Origin: Roridomyces roridus | Taxonomy: Eukaryota > Basidiomycota > Agaricomycetes > Agaricales > Mycenaceae | Length of the DNA stretch: 64,000 nucleotides | Assembly: GCA_029378245.1 (NCBI GenBank) | Contig: JARKIF010000018.1 | Coordinates: 372,001-436,000, forward strand | Reading direction: 5' to 3' | Part shown: one piece after another, positions 55,047 to 64,000 of the stretch | How positions within the stretch are numbered: position 1 is the first letter of the stretch | Layout of the letters: each line of letters starts with the position of its first letter | Notes under the pieces: generated by a model | Seen by the model: only the letters and a program-made list of their open reading frames with translations | Databases searched by the model: none | Told to the model about the DNA's origin: nothing | Position numbers and translations under genes: made by a program

Positions 55047-56516
55047 CTATTGACCAAGGCGTGGGTCGCCCGCGGAGCTAGCGGGAGATGCCACCGCAGC
55101 CGCAGCCGCCTCCCGGGCCACCACAGCCTGCACCGCCCGTTGAGCCACCTCCGCCGAAACTGGATTGGAGGCTGTCCCCGATGTGGTCGTCGCCGAAGAA
55201 GCCCCCGCGGTGGAGGTGCTCGCGTTGGAGGTGCCGGCAGCGGAGGTGGCCTTGTCGAGTGCCGCGGCATCAATGAGATCGTCAACCTCTTGCTGCAACG
55301 TCGGGATGTCGCCGTCGGTGATGTCGTAGTCGTTCACGCCATGAAGGCGGCGGTCCTCGTCGAGAATGTGACGGAACGCGCTGAAGTGCATCAGAATTTT
55401 ATTGGGAATCAATGAGTGAGAGAAATACCGGGCAATTTTACGGGCATCGCCCTTGGCAACCTTGCGAATCTCTGCGAGGTGCGCATCGAGCTTGTCCCAG
55501 TACTTGCCACCCGAGTGCTCGAGGTACACCTTCCGCTGTACAATGTATCAGCGAGAGTGCAAATAAACAAATGGGTAGAAACATACCATGAGTGCGACAC
55601 GAGCACAAAACTCGATGGTCACAGTGCACTGAGTACCCGCGACCATGGCCTGGGCCAGCTCGTAGATGTTTTGTTGCTCAGCCGCGGGGGCAGGCTCGGT
55701 GTTGCTCCTGGTGATGCCGACACTTGTGCGGAGCTGTTGATGGGATTAGAGGGAAATAAGATCCAGCCGAAAACATACCAATTTCTTGACTTTCGCCCGG
55801 AACTGAGTGAATGCCTCTTGTGTGGCATCTACAACCTTGCTCCAGTCAGCCGGGTTATTCTCAATGCCCGGCGGGAGGTCGAATCGGTTCTTCTTGAGGA
55901 TTGCCTATGCCGAATGAATGAATGAATGAATGTAAATGAGAAACATGCGACGCACCAACAACATATTAACCGGTCCAGCTCCCTTGTACGCACTGATCTT
56001 CGAGGAGTTGAAGATGGCGGCGGCATACTTGGCGATGTTAAGCTAGTAGAAGTTGTCAGCTAGCCCCCACAGTACAAGACAAACAACTGACCGCTAGATC
56101 ACTCGACACGACGTACGGCGCCTTTGCCGACACAAGCTCCCCGAGTTGATTCGAAAGCTGGTGGATCCCGACGAGAATCTTTGCATCACGCACAGCGTCC
56201 AGGTCCTTTGTGCGGGTATTAGTCGTAGTCGAGCAGGAATGTATACGTCTCTTACCTGGAGCAGGAGAATGGCCTCAGCCGTCTGCTCAGCCCGGAGCTT
56301 CTTGCGCTCGGCGTACCGCTCGATGGCCTGGATCGCGTTTTGACCTGGGATGATCGAGGTAGGAGCAACGCGGCCCTCCTCATCGTCGGAGTCGGTCTCG
56401 AGACGCCGCTTGTTGGCCGCAGTGGTGCGAGGAGCCAGCGGCGAGTCTTGTTCCATGGCGGAGAAAACATCGCTCATTGGGCCCGAGGATGAAGGCGAGG
56501 AGGAGAACAACTGCAT
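55047..56516 (-). CDS. Transposon accessory protein of unknown function (intact)
   Basis: Six exons join in frame from the ATG at 56516 (a second candidate is at 56477, MSDVFSAMEQDSPLAPRT) to the stop at 55047. Every intron is GT-AG and 43-51 nt long. Visible stretches are AIERYAERKKLRAEQTAEAI, KILVGIHQLSNQLGELVSAK, AAIFNSSKISAYKGAGPVN, NNPADWSKVVDATQEAFTQF, FCARVALMRKVYLEHSGG and ARKIARYFSHSLIPNKILMH. The tail is rich in Ala/Ser/Thr. No catalytic domain is recognised. Divergent placement next to the transposase gene within the same terminal repeats suggests a DNA-binding or helper protein of the element. Confidence 0.65.
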
Positions 56517-56701
56517 GAGGAACAAAGCTGGGGAAGAGGATGGGCGATGGGCAATTGAAGACCGTGCAGGCTGGTTTTTATCAAAGCTCGGAGGCGAATG
56601 GAAGGGGAAATCTTGATTTGGAGCTTGTGAAATGGGTGAAGAGGTTGGGAGGGAGGTGTGGAGAGACCACAGATTGCCGTCGCTTCGAGTCTTTCACATC
56701 C

Positions 56702-59700
56702 ATGCCGCCCAAAGCAAAAAACTTGAGGGAGGAAGGCAGGCATCCCAGGAAGGCGTCCATCTTCTGTTTAGCTGACGACTTGGCAAATAGATTTCATCTT
56801 CAATGCGATGCGAGAGCAGGTGAAGTGTCGGGCTTGCGGCGTTGGCGCACCAACCGAGCGATGGATGTCCGTCAAAAGTGGAGCATCACACTTGAAGACG
56901 CAAGCGCACCAAAAGGCGGTCGAGCAGGCAGAGTCGGCGAGAATGCAGGCGGAGGCGCTCGCAAAGGAGAGGAGTACAGAGGGAGCGTTGCTGAAGGCAG
57001 TGGAAGACCCTCCACCCGCCCCACTGCAAGGACCGGTGGCGAGCGCCCTTGCGCGGGGGATGAGTAATGCCGAGCAAGCGATGTGGAGTGGATACCGGGA
57101 GCACGGGGCTGAATTTGACGCTGGGGATGACGGAGGTGACTTCAATTCATCGCATACACGCTTGCGAGACGAGGCGGAGGTCTTCGGCATCCTGAACGCG
57201 GAGGGCGTTGCCAAGAGATTGGGGTTTGGAGGAGCGAGTGTTGCAGAGGAGATTCTGGCGGATGAGGACGAGGATGACTTCCTCAGCGCGATCATGCGAG
57301 ATGCAGGTGAGTGCAAGAGTCAAGTTGGTTTCCATCACATGACTTGGACGCGGCAATCAACACGACGCGTCATCTGCGCGACTTGACTCTGCATCTGCGC
57401 CTCGGATGGCCGAGTCAAGTCCTGCAGCTCTGGTGTCCGATCCCGCTGTATTTCATCACTTGGGGCTTGACTGATATCCATTTCCAGGCGTCGACGACCT
57501 CCATCCTTCTGAAATTCAAAATCAGGGCAAGGCTTCCGACTCGCATCACGGCAACGCGGACTCAGAATGGTTCCCTTATCCCAACAAGACGGTAAATTTC
57601 CTCTTGCTTCTCGAGCCCCATTCATATTTGACCAGATGTTTCTGCTGGACACGCTGGCCAACCTCCCGCGTCTGAGAGTGTCCACATCAGGAAAAGCCTC
57701 CCGCGCAATTTGTTGAAACTTTTTGAAATAGTTTCAACTAATTGCTCAAATTTCCTACCCTTTCAAAGATGTTACATATTATCTTCTTGACGAAAACTTT
57801 ATGCAATACTTTCTTACAATTTTTCATGGGTTACAGCAGAATAGCGGTGACTTTTCCTCATTCCAGTGGACTCAAGACTCATATATAGACCAGCAATGTA
57901 AAGGAAGACAAGCTGCATTCAAGGCTACATAAAGATACATGTGTACTATACTGACAACATTAAGTCCCAGCATCACACCTTGGTCCATGATAAAGTACAC
58001 AGCAAAATCTGCCAACGGAAGCGCGTGAGCAATATAAAAACAACGGCGGCGGAGGTTACACACCAGCGGGGCGCGGAGAAGCAGGTGTTGGAAGGATGGC
58101 AAGCGGCCGCAGGGTAACGGCTGTTGAGATGGTTAGCCGAATAGCCCATGCGGAGCAGTGATGGACGTACGTATGATGCTGCCGTTGTCAAGGCGAGAGG
58201 CCGCCGCACTCGGGTGTCGAGAGACTCGGACATGAAGAGCTGGTTGGACGGAGGGCGACGAAAGGAGAGGGAGAATGAGTAGGTCTCTGGGGGGGAGTGG
58301 CATGCATGCATGCATGCGAGTCAGCCAACGGACTCGGGCAGAAAACATGGTACGCACCGAGATTCTTGACCAAGCCGGGGCACAGGAGGGTATAGGAAGG
58401 ATGAGAGCAAGGGAGAGAGTACGGGGATTCACGGGATTCGAGACAAGCAGAAGGGGAGGAGGGAGAGAGAAGGGTCTTGAAGGGAGAACATGGCGGGAGG
58501 AGACAAGAGGCGAGCGTGTGATCTCCGCAGGTATTTATGTCACCCTCGGATCATCCATCAACATGCACACGTTTCCACCTCGGCCACCGTCGGAACAAGC
58601 GGATGCGGTAAGCAAGCGGCTCGGCAATGGACTTGGAGATATCTTTGACCGTTGCATGACGGGCCCGGCCTAGGTTTCAAAAACTTTCAAAAGCTTTCAA
58701 CATTCCGCGAACATCTCGGGGTCGATGGCTGCTCAGCAGATGATTGCGCAGAAATGACTGTTGTGTATTCTGTAATCAGTTTTCAGTGTCCGACAACCCA
58801 ATTACAACTTGAACCCACCAGGTTCCTGCTTTCATGAAATGTGAACTTTGCCGGAACATTACCAAAAAGTTTGAAAAACTTTCGAGAATTATCTGCTCGA
58901 GAAAAAAAGTTTCAAAAGCTTTCATCAAATTCTCAGGGAGGTTTTCCCTGATGCAGTTCTCTTATGCGCGTCTTCCTCTGGATTTTGAAAGAGGCAGGCT
59001 GCAAGAATGTTCCGTCGTTTGACTATTTCAAACGACTTCAGACGCAAATACGCGCGGAATCCGGTATCCCGAGCATTCCTTGCAAATCCACACTCGGGAA
59101 CGTGTTTTTCATCAATGACCCGCGCGCGATAATTGCTCAGGTACGCCACTGGGCGGTATTTCATTCTTGGGTATCAACTATCGTACCAGGACTGGTCGAA
59201 CCCTGACGTCCGCAAGCACATCCACGTTTATCCCGAAATCCCCGAAGACGGAATCATCCGTGAGATTTGGCATGCAGAAAAGTGGCGCAAAGGCATGGAT
59301 TTGGATTGCCTCAGCCCGATGTACGCTGCCGGGTTGACTCATTATTATGTGAACGAGATTGCCCAGCTGAAGGATGGCACATTTGTCGTACCGATCCGCT
59401 GGGTCATGTTCCGGTCTCAAGTCTTTGCGGATGTATACACAGTTTCTTTTAATGAACAGGTGCCTACCTTTTGTCCGTGAGTTAATATCACTGACAAGCT
59501 CCTTCAGAACAAAGCCACAATTGAAGATTCATGTACAATATATATCCGCGCGGGAGACCTCGAGAAGAATCTTCTGGATCTTCAGGATGAGAATAAAGTT
59601 CCGCAATGGAGTGGTACGTTTCATCTGGTGTTCTCCTCACTTTGCTTCATCTCCCATCAATTCAGCTCAAACTGCGAGCACGGCTCATCCAAACCAGATG

Positions 59701-62555
59701 CCCAATCCCAAACGCACGCTGGCCAAGGGCCGACGTTTGTACCACAGCTTCGTCGACTATTTTGGTGACGACGTCTCTGGGAATCGAACCAAGTCTTGGA
59801 ACAAACACTGGAACGCTTACATGGCTCACCGCAATCTGCCGCGCCGACTTCTTCTTCAAGAGTTCCATGTTCATTTCGTCTCAACGTCGCCGAACGCAAC
59901 CATAACCGAGCAGTTTCAGGAATTCAAAAATGCGGTCGAGTAAAGGATTCAAACCATATTCAGCACCCCGGCTAATGATTTATTTCCTCAGGGCGACCCA
60001 CGAAGATCCTGTCGAGGTTGACGATGACACCTGCTTCTGCTTGTATGCCAACGCAGGACCCTCCGATAATCCCATGCAGAGTGAGATCTGCGGACATATA
60101 GGCGGCAAGGGCAACCGTTTTTGTCGCAAGTGCAATGCCGGTGGGACTCAGGCTGAGAAGAAGACGGATGAAGGATATCACGCACTATTTGAGGTACGTT
60201 CCCGTTCGTATGTCTCGCTCTCGTTCTGAAATAGACTGCACCTCAGGCGGGGAGTCCTCGGTCCAAGCACGAGATCTTGACCGAGTTGGAAAAGCAAGTG
60301 CGATTGGCGTGTGCCGGTGCTCCGAATCCCGTTCAACTGCTTCAAAGAAGTACTGGAGTTAAAGACGCCTATACTCAACGTTGGATTGAACAACTTATCT
60401 TGCAGTTCCAAGAGCTGAAGAGCGCGGAGCCCGATAGATCGGATGCCGAAATCGAAGCCGAATTGATTCAGTGGACGCTGGATAACCGGGATAAAATCTA
60501 CAGTCCTTTCCTCACCATGAAAGGTATTTGAGGAGCAATTTGGTGGTATATAAATTCATCCGCTTTGCAGGTTTTGACCCCACGAAGGACACACCCGTCG
60601 AAATTCTCCACACAATACTGCTCGGTGTCATCAAGTACGTCTGGCATGTCTCGCACTCCTCGTGGTCCCCGGAAAGCAAGAAGCTCTACTCCGTTCGTTT
60701 GCAGTCGACCGAAACGAGCGGGTTGTCAATACACGCAATCCGAGCCAAGTACATCATGCAATACGCCGGCTCTCTCATCGGACGTCAATTCAAGACCATT
60801 GTTCAAACCAACACGTTCCATGTTCGCGGGATTGTTACAGACCATCAATTCATGGCCTGGAAAGCGGCGGGTGAACTTTCCGCTCTTCTCTGGTGCCCCA
60901 AGTTTCGAAATCTCGAAGAGTATCGGGTATGTCGTGTCTCATTTCTGGGATCCCTGTCTGCATACCGACCATTCACATTGCAGAAAGATCTTCGAGTGGC
61001 CGTTGCGAATATGCTCGACGTGGTGGCCATGATCGATCCCTCCAAAATCATCACAAAGATCAAGTACCACCTGCTTGCCCACGTCGAAGAGGATGCGGTT
61101 CAATTCGGGCCCCTCGTTGGAGTGGCCACCGAGATTTTCGAGTCTTTTAATGCCATCTTCCGCTACTGCTCAATTCTTTCGAACCATCTCGCTCCCAGCC
61201 GCGACATTGTACATCAGCTTGGAGATCAAGAAACTCTCAAGCACCGCCTGACCGGTGGCCGATGGTTCTCCAAGACGGAAAACGAGTGGCGGGCAGCTGG
61301 CTCCGGTGTTCGTGAATTCCTCGTGGCTCACCCGATTCTCCAGCGGCTATTGGGTTGGGCTGAGCCCAAGAATCTGAAATCTGGTACGTTACATGCTCGG
61401 CTGGATTAATTGACCCATATTTACTATCGCCAGGACATGTGAAGCTGACACCATTGAAACGGCGCCACGGGGAAGTAATTAGAATGACTCTCGCGCTCAA
61501 GGACACTGTCGCATCCAAAGCCATCAATTACGGCTCGTACTTGGCGGAATCAAGCTGGCAGCATTGTTGTATGGTGGTGAGCGAGGCTTTGGACGAATGC
61601 GGCCTCGAATCGTGGGTCTTCTCCAAGTCGGCGGTCGACGAGGTGCGTAAACGATGATTTCTCGATATAAAACTTAGCCATTATGTGTTGCAGACGGCCG
61701 TGGTCGCCGGGAAAATTGCTACCATCTTGAAGGATGTATCGGGTCAAGCGTTGGTTGTTCTGGAGTTTTTCCAGGTCTCCGCCAAACGAGACGATGTGTA
61801 CGGTATGCCCGTATTGACCAAGAGGGATTCGGAAATGACATACATGATTGTCCCCTCCTCTGTGCGTGCTCAGTGAGTTCACTTGCAGTGAAGTTCTGAC
61901 TTTGAGATAGAGTATAAAATTTAACTTTAATGCTCAGCACGACTGCTCTGCTGCCAACTGCGAGGCCACGGGAGAGCGGGAGCGAATGCAAGAACGCGTT
62001 GCCTCCGATGATATCGAGACATTTATTGTGCACAATCCTCTGGATCGCTACCTGATCAACACTCACGTGTTCCACAACGCGCACCTCCTCCGCGCGACTC
62101 TCCCACGAGACTTGGTTGCTCCGATTCCAGTCTTTCAAGACCGACGAACAAAGCACGACGAATGTGCGGCCACCTTCCGTGTCAACAAGAGTGCCAGAAA
62201 GAAGGCCAAAGAGTCGGAGTCGGGTGGCAATAAAAAAACGGCGGGGCGCAAGCGGAAGGCACCCGTACCTCAAGCAGACTTGGAGGGCGAAGGCGACGCG
62301 GCGATGGAGGGTGTGGCTGACGCGTCACAACCCCGGCGAAAGCGTGCCCGAACAGAGCATGCACCGGTGGCCCCAAGTTCAACACAGGCGACTCCCCCGG
62401 TCCCAGCAACCTCAGGTGGCGATGGGTTGACCGCCGGCCGCAGTAAACGGACAATCACGAAGTCAGCGAGGTTGATAGAGGCGGAGAAGATGGCTCAGAT
62501 GAGCTCGGAGTCGTCATCAGACGATGAGCCAGACGATGATGATTCTGATTACTAA
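56702..62555 (+). pseudogene. Large transposase-type gene, disrupted
   Basis: It starts MPPKAKNLREEGRHPRKAS and has a C2H2-like finger (VKCRACG...SHLKTQAHQKA), then EWFPYPNKT/MFLLDTLANLPRLRVS, where a 1.27-kb element interrupts (57,685-58,953). It resumes [117 protein letters not shown] and GPLVGVATEIFESFNAIFRY. The acidic tail ends PDDDDSDY. Many short introns lie between. An extra base near 56,803 shifts the finger region. It belongs to a family common in mushroom genomes, but the catalytic residues were not assigned. Confidence 0.7.
57685..58953. mobile_element. CATCAGG-ended element inserted in the transposase gene
   Basis: The left end CATCAGGAAAAGCCTCCC and the reversed right end CATCAGGGAAAACCTCCC bound 1,269 bp with CA on both sides (57683-57684, 58954-58955). 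Removing the insert and one CA restores the host frame (RLRVS|SSLMRVFLWIL). Inside is a (GCAT)n tract near 58,302-58,318. Frames are short and unassigned. Confidence 0.82.
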
Positions 62556-62838
62556 ATACATTCAGTCCAGCTGTAACACCTGTAGCGGCCCAGTCAATCC
62601 AGTTATCTGACCAGCTCTCTGCCAGGTGGGCATGCCAGCTGATCGGGTCAACTGGAAACCAGCCGGCCACCGGCTGTACCCAGGATACGCATCATCCGTC
62701 AGTCAGGTGGGGCTCTCAGCTGGATGCGGGCTGTCGGCACTTTGGCGGTGTAGATATCGTGTATGTAAACGTCCATGACAATCGCGAGAGGAAAAAGGAA
62801 CCGGGTACCTAACTGCCAACCCGTTCCCACCATTCAAC

Positions 62839-63812
62839 AAGGGGGAGTTCTAGAAAGAACTGAGTGATGTCCGCAGCCTGACACATGTGACATGGTGAAC
62901 ACCCTCCCTGAAGCCGCGTGGTGCATAGTGGTGTGGTGGCTCAAAGTGAAACGAGCCTCGACAACCGCAGTAGGCTAGGACCAGCACCTTATTTCAGGAA
63001 TACCTTCAATAAGGGCTGGTAGAACTTATGGCAGGCATCACAGGATACAGGAGCAATCAGAGTTATACCCTATATAGAAGTCTGATCTGATGATACACGA
63101 ATGTTAATCATCTTCGGCCTTCCCAAGACTCGGCACTGAGCTGCCACTGCAATGGCTTGACACCCAGGAGCCCGATGGCAAGTACTATTGAGATCGCTGA
63201 CCCATTCTGGAGGCCATGGGAGGTGTTTCTTCTCCTGGCAACTTATGTACAATTTGCAAGACATCAGATCATCAATTGATAATTCCATTAACATGTGTTT
63301 GATTGTCCCCATAAGGTATAACTTCAATTGCTCCCGCACTCTGCCAACTGCCTGTAAGATTCACCAGTCCCTCTTGGTACTAATACCTTCCCCGCAAAAA
63401 GTGCCAACAAGGGACTGGTTTGAGTCTACAACCGCAGCAACAGCTTGAAAAAGTAAGAGCGAGGGGTGATGATTTTCCCATGAACGTCGTATGCACCCAT
63501 AGGCACGGCGCGATGGGTGAGCTGCGGGACCCGATCCATCTCTACCGGAGCTCAAGTACTATGAAAATCGGCCAGACGGCTCACCATAGCAATCACTCTC
63601 TGGTTCGAATGGATGAACTCCATGTCCTGCGGATGGATGAGGCTGGTTTTGTTCCTGGAGCACCAGTTATTGAGTCCCGTGGTTCTTTGGTTTGGGTACG
63701 ACAGCTGGTTAAACTTTTTATGTTTTTTTTTTTTTTTTGCCAATGAATTTCCAAAGAAAGAGTTGATAGAGTACAGAATGAATAAAGATACAGGCAATAC
63801 AGAGAGACAAGG
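62839..63812. other. Intergenic region before histone H2B, no gene recognised
   Basis: It holds a 15-16 nt T-run near 63,723-63,738 and short frames. A plus-strand frame at 63,420-63,746 is not supported by composition or splice signals. It includes the H2B 3' UTR near its right edge. Confidence 0.5.
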
Positions 63813-64000
63813 CTACTTCGTCGTCGTAGCAGACGAGAACTTGGTGACGGACTTTGTCTGCGGAAGAGTTAGGAAAAGAACAAGCATGAAACGAAGACAC
63901 GCACCCCCTCGCTGATAGCGTGCTTGGCGAGCTCACCCGGCAGGATCAGCCGTACGGACGTCTGGATCTCTCGGGAAGAGATGGTCGACTTCTTGGAATA
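63813..64000 (-). CDS. HTB1: Histone H2B, C-terminal part
   Basis: Exons (minus) are 64000-63905 (continuing outside) and 63857-63813, separated by a 47-nt GT-AG intron. The 32 codons of the first read [20 protein letters not shown], then [12 protein letters not shown]. The second gives [14 protein letters not shown] and the stop. This is the highly conserved alpha-3/alpha-C region of H2B, a core nucleosome component. The intron lies between EG and TK. The 5' part and promoter are outside the window. Confidence 0.97.

Larger units (their letters stand above)
54767..62750. mobile_element. CACTA-like DNA transposon of about 8 kb
   Basis: The ends CACCGCCAGAGTGC and, reversed, CACCGCCAAAGTGC bound 7,984 bp, flanked by TA on both sides (54765-54766, 62751-62752). 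The subterminal zones carry repeated CAGCTG, GCCGG and TATCC motifs. Inside are an intact minus-strand gene (55,047-56,516) and a long plus-strand transposase-type gene (56,702-62,555) that is split by a 1.27-kb element. The CAC start, short duplication and size suggest a CACTA-type element, but the superfamily is an inference. Confidence 0.75.
54509..62838 (-). mobile_element. Family B LTR (reversed), split by an 8-kb DNA transposon
   Basis: The left part 54509-54766 starts TGTTGGAATAAG and runs to CTTGGTACATA. The right part 62,751-62,838 resumes at TAGATATCGTG and ends CCATTCAACA. Joining them with TA counted once restores the B sequence. The LTR hairpin is at 54,610-54,634. Confidence 0.88.

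Noticed and set aside
54504..62843. CCCCT/AGGGG as the target duplication of the split B LTR
   Set aside because: The two 5-mers are reverse complements, not direct repeats, so they are not a target duplication.

Overview
The window is nuclear DNA of a filamentous basidiomycete, most likely an Agaricomycete. The genes carry many short introns of about 43-60 nt, and intergenic gaps are small. Gene content is fungal (Gbp2-type SR/RRM protein, Set2, RPA49, PEX19, a CGLL-type G-alpha). The mobile elements are Copia, hAT-like, PIF/Harbinger and a large CACTA-like element typical of mushroom-forming fungi. There is no bacterial or organellar signal.

The left third (1-23,250) is a dense block of conserved housekeeping genes. 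In order: COX16 (-, partial), cytosolic leucyl-tRNA synthetase (+), a Gbp2/Hrb1-like RNA-binding protein (-), HMG-CoA reductase (-), a histone-fold TAF-like protein (-), PEX19 (-), a PIH1-domain R2TP-type protein (-), DAHP synthase (+), a G-protein alpha subunit (+), the histone H3K36 methyltransferase Set2 (-) and RNA polymerase I subunit RPA49 (+). COX16/LeuRS, PIH1/DAHP synthase and SET2/RPA49 are divergent pairs with short shared promoter regions. PIH1, PEX19, TAF and HMG1 follow one another on the minus strand with gaps of only 21-172 nt. Four of these genes (LeuRS, HMG1, TAF, RPA49) can be read through only if single extra bases are skipped, seven in total. In every case removing them makes the exon sum an exact multiple of three, which points to residual insertion errors in the assembly more than to gene death.

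From about 23,440 to 62,840 lies a 39-kb island of nested mobile elements. It begins with a 2.6-kb hAT-like element with a perfect 8-bp target duplication. Then come solo LTRs of several families (called A, B, E and F here), a complete and young Copia element (33,760-38,390, one mismatch between LTRs), a second near-complete Copia (44,244-48,835), head-to-head Copia fragments, a PIF/Harbinger pseudogene and several foldback or MITE elements. The last large element is an 8-kb CACTA-like transposon (54,767-62,750) that sits inside a B-family LTR and is itself split by a 1.27-kb element. Many insertions have clean target-site duplications, so their order can be read. Both Copia open reading frames start at the zinc knuckle and lack a capsid (gag) region.

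The most unusual item is a 123-bp element present twice. It carries a complete tRNA-shaped sequence followed by a T-run, has the same 8-nt ends as the family A Copia LTR, and in one copy has a 5-bp target duplication. This looks like a tRNA-bearing miniature element moved by a Copia integrase. The right edge (63,813-64,000) returns to host genes with the 3' end of histone H2B.
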